Source: DAITQM01 sp036832975
GTDB lineage: Bacteria > Pseudomonadota > Gammaproteobacteria > Xanthomonadales > Wenzhouxiangellaceae
Direction: 5' to 3'
Length of the DNA stretch: 64,000 nt
Assembly: GCA_036832975.1 (NCBI GenBank)
Contig: DAITQM010000003.1
Span: forward strand, 1-64,000
The notes under the pieces were generated by a model. The model ran no database searches. It was not told the origin of the DNA and was given only the letters and a program-made list of their open reading frames with translations. Below, one piece after another: positions 51,793 through 62,328 of the stretch. Both the position numbers and the translations under genes were made by a program. Within the stretch, counting starts at the first letter, position 1, and every line of letters starts with the position of its first letter.

Positions 51793-52163
51793 CAGCCGAG
51801 CCGATTGATAATCAGGATCGAAACGATCAGGCCATAGATCGCGATGCCCTCGGCCAGACCGACGATGATCAGCACCCGGCCAAGCAACTCGGGGCGTTCG
51901 GCCAGCGCCCCGACGCCGGCGCTGCCGACGGTGGCCACCGCGTAACCGGCGGCCAGCGCCGACAACCCGGTGGCCGCGGCGGCGGATACGAAGCCCCATT
52001 TGAAGACTTCGGCCGGCAAGGTGCCCGCCGTTTCCGGTTCGACGCCCAGCGCCGCCGGCAGCCCGAGCAGCAGGGTGGCGGCCAACGCCACGGCCACGGC
52101 GGCGGCGAGGATCAGCGCCCCGGCGAATAGCGGCTTATTGAGTAACCGAATTGAATTAGACAT
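51792..52163 (-). CDS. ntpK: A/V-type ATPase proteolipid subunit K (c ring)
   Basis: This 123-residue hydrophobic protein has an N-terminal helix (LFAGALILAAAVAVALAATL), a Gly/Ala-rich helix (GLSALAAGYAVATVGSAGVG) and a final helix with the ion-binding Glu (IVGLAEGIAIYGLIVSILII). It forms the rotating membrane ring. Whether it carries protons or sodium cannot be decided by eye. The start at MSNSIRLLNK follows a good leader; in-frame upstream codons exist. Confidence 0.9.
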   Translation of the reverse strand: MSNSIRLLNKPLFAGALILAAAVAVALAATLLLGLPAALGVEPETAGTLPAEVFKWGFVSAAAATGLSALAAGYAVATVGSAGVGALAERPELLGRVLIIVGLAEGIAIYGLIVSILIINRLG

Positions 52164-52236
52164 CATTAGCTCCTTAATGAATCTGCCGTTGCCCCTCACT
52201 AACCCTTGCATGCGGGGGGAAAATGATTGTGTCAAA

Positions 52237-54081
52237 TCAAGACTCCAGTCCGGGCAGCGCCAGCGGTTTGAAGGTCCGGCCGCCGGCGCGCAGAAAACGG
52301 ATGAAAAACTCGAATAACACCAAACGGGTCGTCTGAATCGAGACGACCAGACCTTCGAGGGCGATGATCAAACCGTTGCCCAACACCATCACCGCTGCCC
52401 GGGCCACCGGTTGTTCGGCACCCTCGGCCAGCGTGATCACGGCCAGCGCCAGGCCGGCGTGGGCCAATGCGAACGCCCCGACCCGGACAAACGACAAGGT
52501 GTTGACCAAAAGGCGCATCAAGCCTTCGGCCAACTCAGCGAAGGCACGGGCCGGCGCCGCACCGCCCAGCCGGCGGTATTCCCAAGCCAAACCGCCGAAC
52601 GCGGCGAGCAACGCGCCACCGGCCAACCAGCGCCAGCCCGGCTGCCAGAAGGCGCCGGCCCCGGCGGCCAGCGCGAGCGCCAGGCCCGCTTCCGTCCGCA
52701 CCCATTCGCCAAGCCGTCCGCTCCATTCATACTCGAGGGCATTCAACAACATACTGAGCAGAATCAATACCGCGCCGGCGGCGAGCGGTACAACAAGGAC
52801 GGTCAGCGGCTCAGCCAGCGGCCGTATCCAAAGCGGGTCGAGCAGATCCTCGCGGCCGAACACACTGCCGTACAAGCTGCCGAAGAACACCGACACCACG
52901 CCGCCGGAGATCAACAACGCGGCCGGCGGCCAGCGCCGGCGCAGTCCGATCCCGGCGGCGCCGATCACGATGCCGTGACCGATATCGCCGAACATGTAGC
53001 CGAACAACAGCGGGGCGATGACCGCCACCAGCACACTGGGGTCGGCCTCGAAGCGCCCGGGGGTGCCGAGCAGCCGGGCAAACCACTCGAACGGCCTGAT
53101 CCACGGCGGATTGACCACCAGTGTCGGCGCAGTTTTGCCGGCCGGCGGTGGTGGAAAATCGAGCACGGCGGGAAGCGCACCGCCCGGTTCGTCCGGCGGT
53201 AACGTGGCGCGCAGTGCGCCACGCAGCGTTGCGCCATCCGGGTCGCTGGTCCACCCGCGGATGCGGGCCATGTAATCGCTGGTCAACACGCCTTCGAGGT
53301 GCTCAGCGAGCCACGCGGCGCGGTTCAGATCACCGAGGGCAGCGGCCAACCGGTGGCGGTCGGCGAGCACTGTCAAGGCTTTGTGGTCGCGATCCGCCAA
53401 CCGGTGGGCGGCGGCGAGCCGCCGTTCGAGGCGGTGCAGGGCCTTCTCAGGCGTGCCTTGCAGCCGGGCGGGCAACGGGACACGACGGGCGCGCCCGCCC
53501 TCGAGCACTCCCGCCAGAGCCTGCAAATCGGTGTCACGGCCGAGGATCAATAACCAGACGGCGCCGGCGGCCTCCAACCGGCGATACAACACCCGTTCGG
53601 CCGCCGGCGGCGTCTCGCTCTCGGCCGGCAGGACGAACACCGCGGCCGACAATTCCGGCCCTGCTGCGGCCAATTGGGTGAAATCGAGATCCCGCTCGTG
53701 GCGCGCCGCGCGACACAGATCGCACAAATCTTCCATCGTGCCGGACTCGCGCGCCGTCGCCTCCAGCCGCGCGATCCGAGGTTCGGCGGCGGTCCGCCAA
53801 GCCGCCAGCCGGGCGAGCGCCTTATCCACCACCGATTCCAGCAGTTCATCGCCGAGCGCGCGCGTCGCCGCCGCCGGTGGCCAGTATTTTTCGTAACGCC
53901 GCCGCCAGTCCGCATATTGCGCCAGCGGCTCGCCGAGACGAGGAAAGGTCAGCATTCCGCCATCGGCCTCAGCCGCTTCGAGTTCGACCTGCCCGGTGGC
54001 GGCCAGCGCCTCGACCGCCCGCGCCACTTGGCGGCGCGGCACCAACAGCTCGAACCAGCGCGCCGCAACAGGCCGGAACAT
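52237..54081 (-). CDS. ntpI: A/V-type ATPase subunit I (membrane a subunit)
   Basis: This 614-residue protein has a soluble N-terminal arm (MFRPVAARWFELLVPRRQVA) and about seven to eight membrane helices from near residue 350. LFGYMFGDIGHGIVIGAAGI is the diagnostic first-helix motif. RLLVNTLSFVRVGAFALAHA carries the essential Arg of the ion half-channels. ALEGLVVSIQTTRLVLFEFF closes the family pattern. Confidence 0.94.
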   Translation of the reverse strand: MFRPVAARWFELLVPRRQVARAVEALAATGQVELEAAEADGGMLTFPRLGEPLAQYADWRRRYEKYWPPAAATRALGDELLESVVDKALARLAAWRTAAEPRIARLEATARESGTMEDLCDLCRAARHERDLDFTQLAAAGPELSAAVFVLPAESETPPAAERVLYRRLEAAGAVWLLILGRDTDLQALAGVLEGGRARRVPLPARLQGTPEKALHRLERRLAAAHRLADRDHKALTVLADRHRLAAALGDLNRAAWLAEHLEGVLTSDYMARIRGWTSDPDGATLRGALRATLPPDEPGGALPAVLDFPPPPAGKTAPTLVVNPPWIRPFEWFARLLGTPGRFEADPSVLVAVIAPLLFGYMFGDIGHGIVIGAAGIGLRRRWPPAALLISGGVVSVFFGSLYGSVFGREDLLDPLWIRPLAEPLTVLVVPLAAGAVLILLSMLLNALEYEWSGRLGEWVRTEAGLALALAAGAGAFWQPGWRWLAGGALLAAFGGLAWEYRRLGGAAPARAFAELAEGLMRLLVNTLSFVRVGAFALAHAGLALAVITLAEGAEQPVARAAVMVLGNGLIIALEGLVVSIQTTRLVLFEFFIRFLRAGGRTFKPLALPGLES

Positions 54082-54749
54082 CAGCCCACCCCCGCCGCCA
54101 GACGCCGAACCAGAAGCTCGCCGCGCAAATACTCCACTTCCAGGCGGGCCAGCGCGAGCACCGCGAAAATCCGGACGGCCGGGTGCCGGTGCCGCCGAAA
54201 CAGCCGCGCAAGTTCATGCCCCTCGGCCGCCGGATCGCGGGCGACGATCTGCCGCCGGAATAAGGCTTCCAATGCGCTGCGGCTGGCCGGATCGGTCGCT
54301 GGAATCAGACGGCGGCTCGCGTCCAGCCAGGCCTCAGCCAGATCGGCGCCGCGGCCGAAGGAGGGAGCCGCAGAGTGTCCCTCAACCCACCGCACGGTGT
54401 CGGGCGACGACCACTCCGGCAGCGTATCGTGGTGTTGCAGAAAACCGAAAAACGGCAAATCGAGCACTGCTGACAACGCCGCCACCAGCGGCCGCCAGGC
54501 GGCCGGCAGCCAGCCGCCGACGCGCTGGAGATACGCTTTCAGTTTGCGGCGCAGCGCCTGCTCGATTTGGTGCGCGGAACTGAGCGGTCCGAGATCCTCG
54601 AGCCACAGAGCAAAGCCGCCCTGCCCGGCGGCCTGTACGAAATGACCGAAGTCGGCGATGGCTTCGAACCGCCGCCGCTCGGCGGCCGCCGGCCGGTAGG
54701 CGAGGTGCGCGTGCAGGCGGGCCAAGGCATAAGCGAAGCGGGGATTCAT
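54081..54749 (-). CDS. ntpC: A/V-type ATPase subunit C-like protein
   Basis: This 222-residue protein starts MNPRFAYALARLHAHLAYRP at ATG 54749. It is mostly helical, and the ring-stalk coupler subunit C/d normally lies between the peripheral stalk genes and subunit I or nearby. Similarity is low, so identity rests on operon position and helical content. It is shorter than most C subunits (about 330 residues). Confidence 0.6.
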   Translation of the reverse strand: MNPRFAYALARLHAHLAYRPAAAERRRFEAIADFGHFVQAAGQGGFALWLEDLGPLSSAHQIEQALRRKLKAYLQRVGGWLPAAWRPLVAALSAVLDLPFFGFLQHHDTLPEWSSPDTVRWVEGHSAAPSFGRGADLAEAWLDASRRLIPATDPASRSALEALFRRQIVARDPAAEGHELARLFRRHRHPAVRIFAVLALARLEVEYLRGELLVRRLAAGVG

Positions 54750-55162
54750 CGCGTCCGCTCCGGCGGCGGCTCGTCCCAGCCGATCATCCGGCGGGCGAGC
54801 CGCTCGGTGGCGGCCGCCAACACGGCGGCGGAGAAATCCCGTTCGTCGCAGGTCAGCAGCGACCGTTCCAGATCGCGGCGCAGCGCCGCAAGACGGGCCG
54901 CGAGCCATGCCGCCTGCCGTCTTTGAATGCCGCGCACGGCCTCAGCGGTTCGGTCCTCGATCCGCCGCGCCTCGCCGCGCGCTGCTTCGACCTGCCGCTG
55001 CGCCTCGGCGGCGCAGCCGGCAAGCCGTTCCCGCGCCCGGTGCTCCGCCGCCAGAATCCGCTGCACGGCCAGCCCTTCCGCCTCAGCCTTGACTGATTCG
55101 GCTCTGTCTATTGCCGGTTTGCCCGCTTCAGGACCCCCGGATTCGCTCGCCGCTTGCCGCAT
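54746..55162 (-). CDS. A/V-type ATPase peripheral stalk subunit (G/H-like)
   Basis: A protein of about 138 residues that is nearly one continuous charged helix (AAEAQRQVEAARGEARRIED, then RTAEAVRGIQRRQAAWLAAR), as expected of the G/H stalk partner of subunit E. It is the first gene of the operon. The start is uncertain: ATG 55162 or GTG 55186. It overlaps the C-like gene by 4 nt. Confidence 0.7.
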   Translation of the reverse strand: MRQAASESGGPEAGKPAIDRAESVKAEAEGLAVQRILAAEHRARERLAGCAAEAQRQVEAARGEARRIEDRTAEAVRGIQRRQAAWLAARLAALRRDLERSLLTCDERDFSAAVLAAATERLARRMIGWDEPPPERTR

Positions 55163-55259
55163 GCCACGCCACCCGCCATCAAACACCCGGCCGATGGTAA
55201 CAAAGCGGATATTCGATACTTTTGCGCCGAATCAATCAGGCAAGGAACCCGTGGAAGGG

Positions 55260-55643
55260 TCAAGCCATACGAAGCCCCAACGATTCGAACCGTTCGAAGT
55301 CGCCTGGATTCAAGGTCGCCAATGGGGCATCGCGCTGCTGCGCCGCCGCCGAAATCATGCAATCCACCAGTGATCCACGGCGGCGACCGGTTTTGTTGAA
55401 GAACGCAGCGGCGCATTCCGCGTCCTGTTCGTTGTAAGCGATCCGCTCCGCGACGATTCGCTCCGCCAACTCGCGTGCCGTGGCATCGAGAGGTCCGCAA
55501 AGGAATTCGGTCCAGGCGATGGAGGTCATCACGAGCCGGCGACCTTCCCGCAGCCAAGCCCGTAGCTGGACGTCAGCGGTCGAGCCGGGCACCAGCGCGC
55601 GAATCAGAAAACTCGTGTCGAGATGGACAACGGAATCCGACAC
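55260..55643 (-). CDS. VapC-like PIN-domain toxin
   Basis: This 127-residue protein starts VVHLDTSFLIRALVPGS (first PIN Asp). It has MTSIAWTEFLCGPL (Glu) and RRRGSLVDCMISAAAQQRDA followed by PLATLNPGDFERF (two further Asp). It is probably an RNase toxin. It follows its antitoxin with a 3-nt gap. Confidence 0.9.
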   Translation of the reverse strand: MSDSVVHLDTSFLIRALVPGSTADVQLRAWLREGRRLVMTSIAWTEFLCGPLDATARELAERIVAERIAYNEQDAECAAAFFNKTGRRRGSLVDCMISAAAQQRDAPLATLNPGDFERFESLGLRMA

Positions 55644-55646
55644 ATT

Positions 55647-55916
55647 CTACGTGCGCTCCACAGCGAAACGTTCACGACGCACCTGCGACGCCCATGCGTC
55701 CGCCGCTTGGGCCGTCAAGCCGAGCCGGCGCTGCAATTCGTCCAAAGCCGCCGTCGTCTCGCCGCCTTCTGAAGGATGGTCCTGGCGCGCCATCTGATGG
55801 ACAGCCCGCCGGAGAACCTCGGACTTCGATATGGCGTGATGCTTCGCCAGTCGATCCAACTCTCGGACAGTCTCTTCAGACAGCGAATAAGTCGACTTAA
55901 TCATTGATATGGCCAT
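55647..55916 (-). CDS. RHH antitoxin of second VapBC pair
   Basis: This protein of up to 89 residues has KSTYSLSEETVRELDRLAKH followed by HAISKSEVLRRAVHQMARQD, a CopG-type RHH domain, and a helical C-terminal tail. The ATG at 55916 coincides with the predicted transcription start, so the mRNA may be leaderless. An in-frame ATG at 55904 is the alternative. Confidence 0.85.
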   Translation of the reverse strand: MAISMIKSTYSLSEETVRELDRLAKHHAISKSEVLRRAVHQMARQDHPSEGGETTAALDELQRRLGLTAQAADAWASQVRRERFAVERT

Positions 55917-55951
55917 ACTAGAATAATATGGCCCTACTCACCCGCAGTCAA
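55911..55951 (-). promoter_or_regulatory. Promoter and operator of second vapBC
   Basis: On the minus strand TTGACT (55951-55946) and TATTAT (55928-55923) are 17 nt apart. GGCCATA (55911-55917) and TATGGCC (55927-55933) form a 7-bp inverted repeat spanning the -10 box and the start codon, the likely antitoxin site. Confidence 0.75.
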
Positions 55952-55987
55952 GATATTTTGACAGCGTTTTCTGCCCAACTGTAGCCG

Positions 55988-57355
55988 TCATCCATCAGCG
56001 CTTCCTTGGGACAAGCAGGCGGGCACCTCGGTGGCGAGACGGGTGGCGAGCGCATCGACAATCCGGCGATCGGTGCCTTCGACAGTGATACGCAGCACGG
56101 GCTCGGTGCCCGAGGGGCGCAGGATGATGCGGCCTAAGCCGTTCAGTTCGGCCTGGGCGGCGGTGACCAGGCCGCGGACCTGGGGCAGATCGAGGGGATC
56201 GCGGCGCAGCCGGGCGGCGAGTGGGACGTTGATCATCTTCTGCGGGTAGCGTTGCCAGCCGCGACGTACCTCGGCCAGCGGCCGGCCGCCGGCGCTGACG
56301 ATGGCGAGGATCTCGAGCGCCGCGATCAGCGCATCGCCGGTCGGCGCCCGGTCGAGGCAAAACAGATGACCCGACGCTTCACCGCCGAGCAGCCAGCCGC
56401 GGGCGACGAGCGCTTCGCGCACGTAATGGTCGCCGACCGGGGTCCGGACAAACTCGATACCGTGCTCCGTCAAGGCCTGTTCCAGGCCGTAATTGCTCAT
56501 GATCGTAGCGACGACACCGCCGCCGAGTATGCCGCGGCGCTGGCGATCGCCGGCCAGAATAAATAACAGGTCGTCGCCGTCGAGCACTGTGCCTTGGTGG
56601 TCGACGAGCAACAACCGGTCGCCGTCGCCGTCGAAAGCGATGCCCAGATCGCAGCCGTGGTCGAGGACGGCCTGCCGCAAGCTCTCGGGCGAGGTCGAAC
56701 CGCAACCGGCATTGATGTTGTCGCCGTCCGGAGTCGTGTGCAGGGTCACGAGATCGGCGCCGAGGGCGCCGAGGACCGCCGGCGCCACGGCGAAACAAGC
56801 GCCGTTGGCACCGTCTACGGCGATCTTGAGAGCGGCGAGCGACGGAGCGGCCGGCGACAAGGCGAGGCAATGCGCGATATAGCGTGCCGCCGCATCGTCG
56901 CAACGCGCCCAGGCAGCGGTTTCCGGCGCCCCGCTGGCCGGCGGCGGCGTGGCGATGGCCGCTTCGATGGCCACCTGACAGCCATCGTCCAGCTTGCCGC
57001 CGCCGGGCAACATCAGTTTGATCCCGTTGTCGCCCGCCGGATTGTGCGAGGCGGTGATCGCGATGCCCAACGCCGCGCCGACTTCACCGCTGTACCAGGC
57101 GATCGCCGGTGTCGGCAGCACGCCGAGCAGGCTGACGGCGGCGCCGCCGGCGCTTAACCCGGCGGCCAACGCCGGTTCCAATTCGGAGCCGGAACGGCGC
57201 GTATCGCGACCGACCACGACCCGCGGCGGAACGCCGCAGCCGCCGGCGACACAATGCGCCGCGACCGCCCGGCCCAGCCTAGTCATGAATTCCGGCGTGA
57301 TCGGCTCACGGCCGAATCGGCCGCGGATGCCGTCGGTACCGAACCAGCGTTTCAT
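55988..57355 (-). CDS. glmM: Phosphoglucosamine mutase
   Basis: This 455-residue protein begins RWFGTDGIRGRFG and has the phosphoserine loop AITASHNPAGDNGIKLML (Ser103). It also has the metal loop DLGIAFDGDGDRLLLVD and the sugar loop GGEASGHLFCLDRAPTGDAL. It converts glucosamine-6-phosphate to the 1-phosphate for cell-wall synthesis. It overlaps folP by 4 nt, as in ftsH-folP-glmM of E. coli. Confidence 0.97.
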   Translation of the reverse strand: MKRWFGTDGIRGRFGREPITPEFMTRLGRAVAAHCVAGGCGVPPRVVVGRDTRRSGSELEPALAAGLSAGGAAVSLLGVLPTPAIAWYSGEVGAALGIAITASHNPAGDNGIKLMLPGGGKLDDGCQVAIEAAIATPPPASGAPETAAWARCDDAAARYIAHCLALSPAAPSLAALKIAVDGANGACFAVAPAVLGALGADLVTLHTTPDGDNINAGCGSTSPESLRQAVLDHGCDLGIAFDGDGDRLLLVDHQGTVLDGDDLLFILAGDRQRRGILGGGVVATIMSNYGLEQALTEHGIEFVRTPVGDHYVREALVARGWLLGGEASGHLFCLDRAPTGDALIAALEILAIVSAGGRPLAEVRRGWQRYPQKMINVPLAARLRRDPLDLPQVRGLVTAAQAELNGLGRIILRPSGTEPVLRITVEGTDRRIVDALATRLATEVPACLSQGSADG

Positions 57356-58215
57356 GCGTGTTCCTTAAGCGATTCCACCGCCTCGACCGCGGCCCACAGC
57401 CGCAGCGCATCGCGTGTCGCGGCGACATCGTGAACCCTGACGAGCCGCGCCCCGCGCTGCACGGCGACGAGCGCCGCAGCCACCGAGCCGGCCGTGCGTT
57501 CAGCCGCCAGCGGCCGGCCGGTCACTTCGCCGATCGACCGCTTGCGCGACAAACCGGCCATCAATGGCACACCGAGCGCAGTTGCAAGGCGCGGTAGTCC
57601 GGCCAACAGTTGCATATTGTCCGCCGTACTCTTGCCGAAGCCGAAACCGGGGTCGGCGAGCAACCGCCGGCGCTCGATGCCGGCCGCTTCGCAGGCGGCG
57701 AGACGTTGGCGTAAAAACGCGGCGACCTCGGCGACCACGTTGTCATAATGCGGCGCCGCCTGCATGGTCGCCGGCGTGCCCTGCATGTGCATCAGACAGA
57801 CGGCGGCATTCAGTTCAGCCGCGGCCTCGATTGCGCCCGGCAGGCGTAAGGCTCGAATGTCGTTGATCAGCACCGCACCGGCGTCAACCGCCTGGCGCAT
57901 CACTGCCGGTTTGGACGTGTCGATCGACCAGAGCCCATCGCCGCCGGGGCGTCCGGCCAAGCGCTCGACCACCGGCATGACCCGGCGGAGTTCTTCTTCG
58001 ACACCGACCGCGGCGGCGCCCGGCCGCGTCGATTCGCCGCCGATGTCGATGATGTCCGCCCCTTCGTCGCGCAGGCGCTCGATGTGCCCGACGGCCTGCC
58101 CTGGGTCGAGACACTTTCCGCCGTCGAAAAACGAATCGGGCGTGCAGTTGACGATGCCGACGATCAGCGGCCGCGGTCCGGCGAGCAGGGGCAACAAACG
58201 GGCGAGCGCCGTCAT
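57352..58215 (-). CDS. folP: Dihydropteroate synthase
   Basis: This 287-residue protein has LIVGIVNCTPDSFFDGGKCL, GADIIDIGGESTRPGAAAVG, and FGFGKSTADNMQLL with GLSRKRSIGEVTGRP. All are pterin and pABA binding loops of the sulfonamide target. The start is ATG 58215. It lies between ftsH and glmM. Confidence 0.97.
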   Translation of the reverse strand: MTALARLLPLLAGPRPLIVGIVNCTPDSFFDGGKCLDPGQAVGHIERLRDEGADIIDIGGESTRPGAAAVGVEEELRRVMPVVERLAGRPGGDGLWSIDTSKPAVMRQAVDAGAVLINDIRALRLPGAIEAAAELNAAVCLMHMQGTPATMQAAPHYDNVVAEVAAFLRQRLAACEAAGIERRRLLADPGFGFGKSTADNMQLLAGLPRLATALGVPLMAGLSRKRSIGEVTGRPLAAERTAGSVAAALVAVQRGARLVRVHDVAATRDALRLWAAVEAVESLKEHA

Positions 58216-58255
58216 CGGTGTTGTGGCGCCGGGGGCGCGCCGGGCTGGATCCGAA

Positions 58256-60190
<1,935 letters not shown>

Positions 60191-60202
60191 GTCGGCATGA
60201 CC

Positions 60203-60850
60203 TTAGTCGTTGGGGGAAAGCGCCCGCCGGTCATCACGCAGACCGCGGGCGAGCAGATACAGTTCCGGACTGCGTGGTCGCGAGGCCCGCGGTTTACGCA
60301 CCGCGACCTTGTCGTATTGTACGCGCAGCGCGGCGCACAACCGGTCGAAGCCCGCGCCCTGGAAAGCCTTGACCAGCAGCGTGCCGCCCGGTTTCAGGTG
60401 CGCCGCGGCGAACTCGGCGGCCAGCTCGCTCAAGGCCATCGCCCGCGGCGCGTCGATCGCCTTCAAGCCACTGATATTGGGTGCCATATCGGACAATACA
60501 ACATCGGCCCACCGGCCGTCCAGCGCCGCGCACAATGCATCGCAGGCCGCCTGCTCGGTGAAATCGCCCTGGATGAAGGTCACGCCGGGCAACGGTTCGA
60601 GCGGCAGGATATCGAGCGCAATCAGGCAAGTTGCCGGCCCCAGGCGCGCCGCGCACCACTGGCTCCAGCCGCCCGGCGCCGCACCGAGATCGACGATGGT
60701 CTGCCCGCGGTGGAAAATACGGTCGCGGCCGGCGATTTCCTCTAACTTGTAAACGGCGCGCGAGCGCCACCCTTCGTCGCGGGCACGCCGCACCCACGGA
60801 TCGTCGAAGTGTTCGCGCAACCAGCGCTTGCTGCTCGTGCTTTTGGCCAT
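60203..60850 (-). CDS. rlmE: 23S rRNA 2'-O-methyltransferase RlmE
   Basis: This 215-residue protein has SKRWLREHFDDPWVRRARDE, then GWRSRAVYKLEEI (catalytic Lys). It has TIVDLGAAPGGWSQW (SAM loop), DVVLSDMAPNISG (catalytic Asp) and GTLLVKAFQGAGF (catalytic Lys). It methylates U2552. ATG 60850 is chosen where RlmE homology begins (MAKSTSSKRW). Confidence 0.96.
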   Translation of the reverse strand: MAKSTSSKRWLREHFDDPWVRRARDEGWRSRAVYKLEEIAGRDRIFHRGQTIVDLGAAPGGWSQWCAARLGPATCLIALDILPLEPLPGVTFIQGDFTEQAACDALCAALDGRWADVVLSDMAPNISGLKAIDAPRAMALSELAAEFAAAHLKPGGTLLVKAFQGAGFDRLCAALRVQYDKVAVRKPRASRPRSPELYLLARGLRDDRRALSPND

Positions 60851-60899
60851 TGGGTTAACCCAATATGGGGACGAAGCGGCGGAATGATAAACTGTGCGG

Positions 60900-61193
60900 A
60901 TGGAACTGACGCCCACCGCGCGCCGCCATTTGCGCGGCCTGTGCCACCACCTCGCGCCGATCGTGACGATTGCCGAAAAAGGCGTCACCGCCGCCGTGCT
61001 GGCCGAACTCGACGCCGCGCTGTTGCGCCACGAACTGATCAAGGTGAAGATCCGCGCCGCCCGCGAAATCCGCGCCGCGGCCATCGATAATCTGGTCGCC
61101 GCGAGCGGCGCGGCGCTGGTGCAGCGCATCGGCCAGACCGCTTGCCTGTACCGCCGCCACCCCGAAAAACCGCGACTCATCGTGCCCGGCTGA
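60900..61193 (+). CDS. yhbY: YhbY ribosome-assembly RNA-binding protein
   Basis: This 97-residue CRM-domain protein has LTPTARRHLRGLCHHLAPIV, then TIAEKGVTAAVLAELDAALL, RHELIKVKI and the GxxG-like loop. It associates with pre-50S ribosomes. It is divergent from rlmE, as in E. coli. ATG 60900 is chosen; a GTG at 60894 is in frame. Confidence 0.93.
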   Translation: MELTPTARRHLRGLCHHLAPIVTIAEKGVTAAVLAELDAALLRHELIKVKIRAAREIRAAAIDNLVAASGAALVQRIGQTACLYRRHPEKPRLIVPG

Positions 61194-61207
61194 AGCCGTC
61201 TTCCGCC

Positions 61208-61618
61208 ATGCCCCTGACCGAGGATTTCCCCGCTACCGGCTGGACGATCCGGGCGATCGAACAACGGCGCGTGCGGCTCGGCGGGCTGCATGAAGGCCGG
61301 CCGGCGGATCGCTGGCTGGAACGCAGCTTTATCTTGACGCCCGAGACGCTGATCGCCGATTGGCCGGTCGCCGATTTTGCCGCGCTGCGCGCCGCTAACC
61401 TGGCAGTGCTGCTCACCACCGGCGCCGATTTGATTCTGCTGGGGACCGGCGAGCGCCAGCGTTTTCCACCGCCGGCGCTGCTCGTCCCGTTCAGCCGGCA
61501 GGGGATCGGCTGCGAGGTGATGACCTCGGCCGCCGCCTGCCGAACCTATAACGTGCTCGCCGCCGAAGGCCGGGCGGTCGCCGCGGCGGTGATTATGGAG
61601 CCGTTGAAAGATCGCTGA
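61208..61618 (+). CDS. Mth938-like domain protein (DUF498)
   Basis: This 136-residue protein contains RSFILTPETLIADWPVADFA, LLTTGADLILLGTGERQRFP and CEVMTSAAACRTYNVLAAEG, then RAVAAAVIMEPL, the Mth938/NDUFAF3 family fold. Mitochondrial relatives assist complex I assembly; the bacterial role is unclear. It follows yhbY by 14 nt. Its 3' end overlaps the convergent cytochrome gene by 26 nt. Confidence 0.85.
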   Translation: MPLTEDFPATGWTIRAIEQRRVRLGGLHEGRPADRWLERSFILTPETLIADWPVADFAALRAANLAVLLTTGADLILLGTGERQRFPPPALLVPFSRQGIGCEVMTSAAACRTYNVLAAEGRAVAAAVIMEPLKDR

Positions 61619-62201
61619 GATCGCCGGGCTGGCTGGCGAACCAGGCGGCCAGATCGGCGATCTGCTGGTCGGTCAACGCCGCGGCAAAACCCGCCATCAC
61701 CGGATTGGCACGCGCCCCGGAACGATAATCGCCCAGCGCCTTGGCGAGATAATCGGGATATTGCCCGGCGAGTTTGGGGTAACTCGGATCGAGCGACTCG
61801 TTGCCGGTCGGCCCGTGGCAGGCCTGGCAAGTGGCCGCCAATGCCTGACCGGCTGCGGGATCGCCCGCGGCGCCGGTCTTTTCACCGTCGTGCGCCCGGC
61901 CCATATCGGACAGCCAGGCGGCGATATCGGCCAGGTCGTTCTGGTTGAAACTTTCGGCCTGCACGCCCATGGTCGGGTGCCGGCGGCTGCCGTCGCGATA
62001 CGCTTCGAGCGCGGCTAAAATGTAGGCTTCGTTCTGGCCGCCGATTTTCGGCACCTTGTACACCGGGTAAACATTGTTGTAGTGCCGGATGCCGTGGCAG
62101 CCGGTGCAAGTGTAAGCCTTGACTTGCCCGGCAGCGGGGTCGGCGGCGGCCAGCGGCGCGCCATAGCACAAAACGAGTGCGAGGATCGGTAAAACACGCA
62201 T
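61593..62201 (-). CDS. Dihaem cytochrome c (c4-like)
   Basis: This 202-residue protein has a signal peptide (MRVLPILALVLCYGAPLAAA) and two class I haem domains: TCTGCHGIRHYNNVYP and TCQACHGPTGNESLDP. Each is followed by a KIGGQN/KLAGQ and a distal Met (HPTMGVQ, NPVMAGF). It is probably a periplasmic electron carrier between bc1 and terminal oxidases. The start is ATG 62201. Confidence 0.92.
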   Translation of the reverse strand: MRVLPILALVLCYGAPLAAADPAAGQVKAYTCTGCHGIRHYNNVYPVYKVPKIGGQNEAYILAALEAYRDGSRRHPTMGVQAESFNQNDLADIAAWLSDMGRAHDGEKTGAAGDPAAGQALAATCQACHGPTGNESLDPSYPKLAGQYPDYLAKALGDYRSGARANPVMAGFAAALTDQQIADLAAWFASQPGDLSDLSTAP

Positions 62202-62232
62202 GCGGCAGTCTTCCTGATGGTTCTGATCGTGG

Positions 62233-62293
62233 CCTGATTTCGCCGGGCCATCCGTGGCCCGGATTAGCAGGCTGTTTTTCAACAGCCTGCTAA
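62233..62293 (-). repeat. Dispersed structured repeat, copy C (rho 3' side)
   Basis: This 61-bp partial copy, read from the rho side, begins TTAGCAGGCTGTTGAAAAAC and runs through the CCGGGCCACGGATGGCCCGG hairpin before the similarity stops. It starts about 35 nt after the rho stop, in the same orientation relative to rho as copies A and B have to folC and psd. Confidence 0.7.
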
Positions 62294-62328
62294 GGCGCGC
62301 CATTATAACCGCCCAGCCGGAACGCGGC

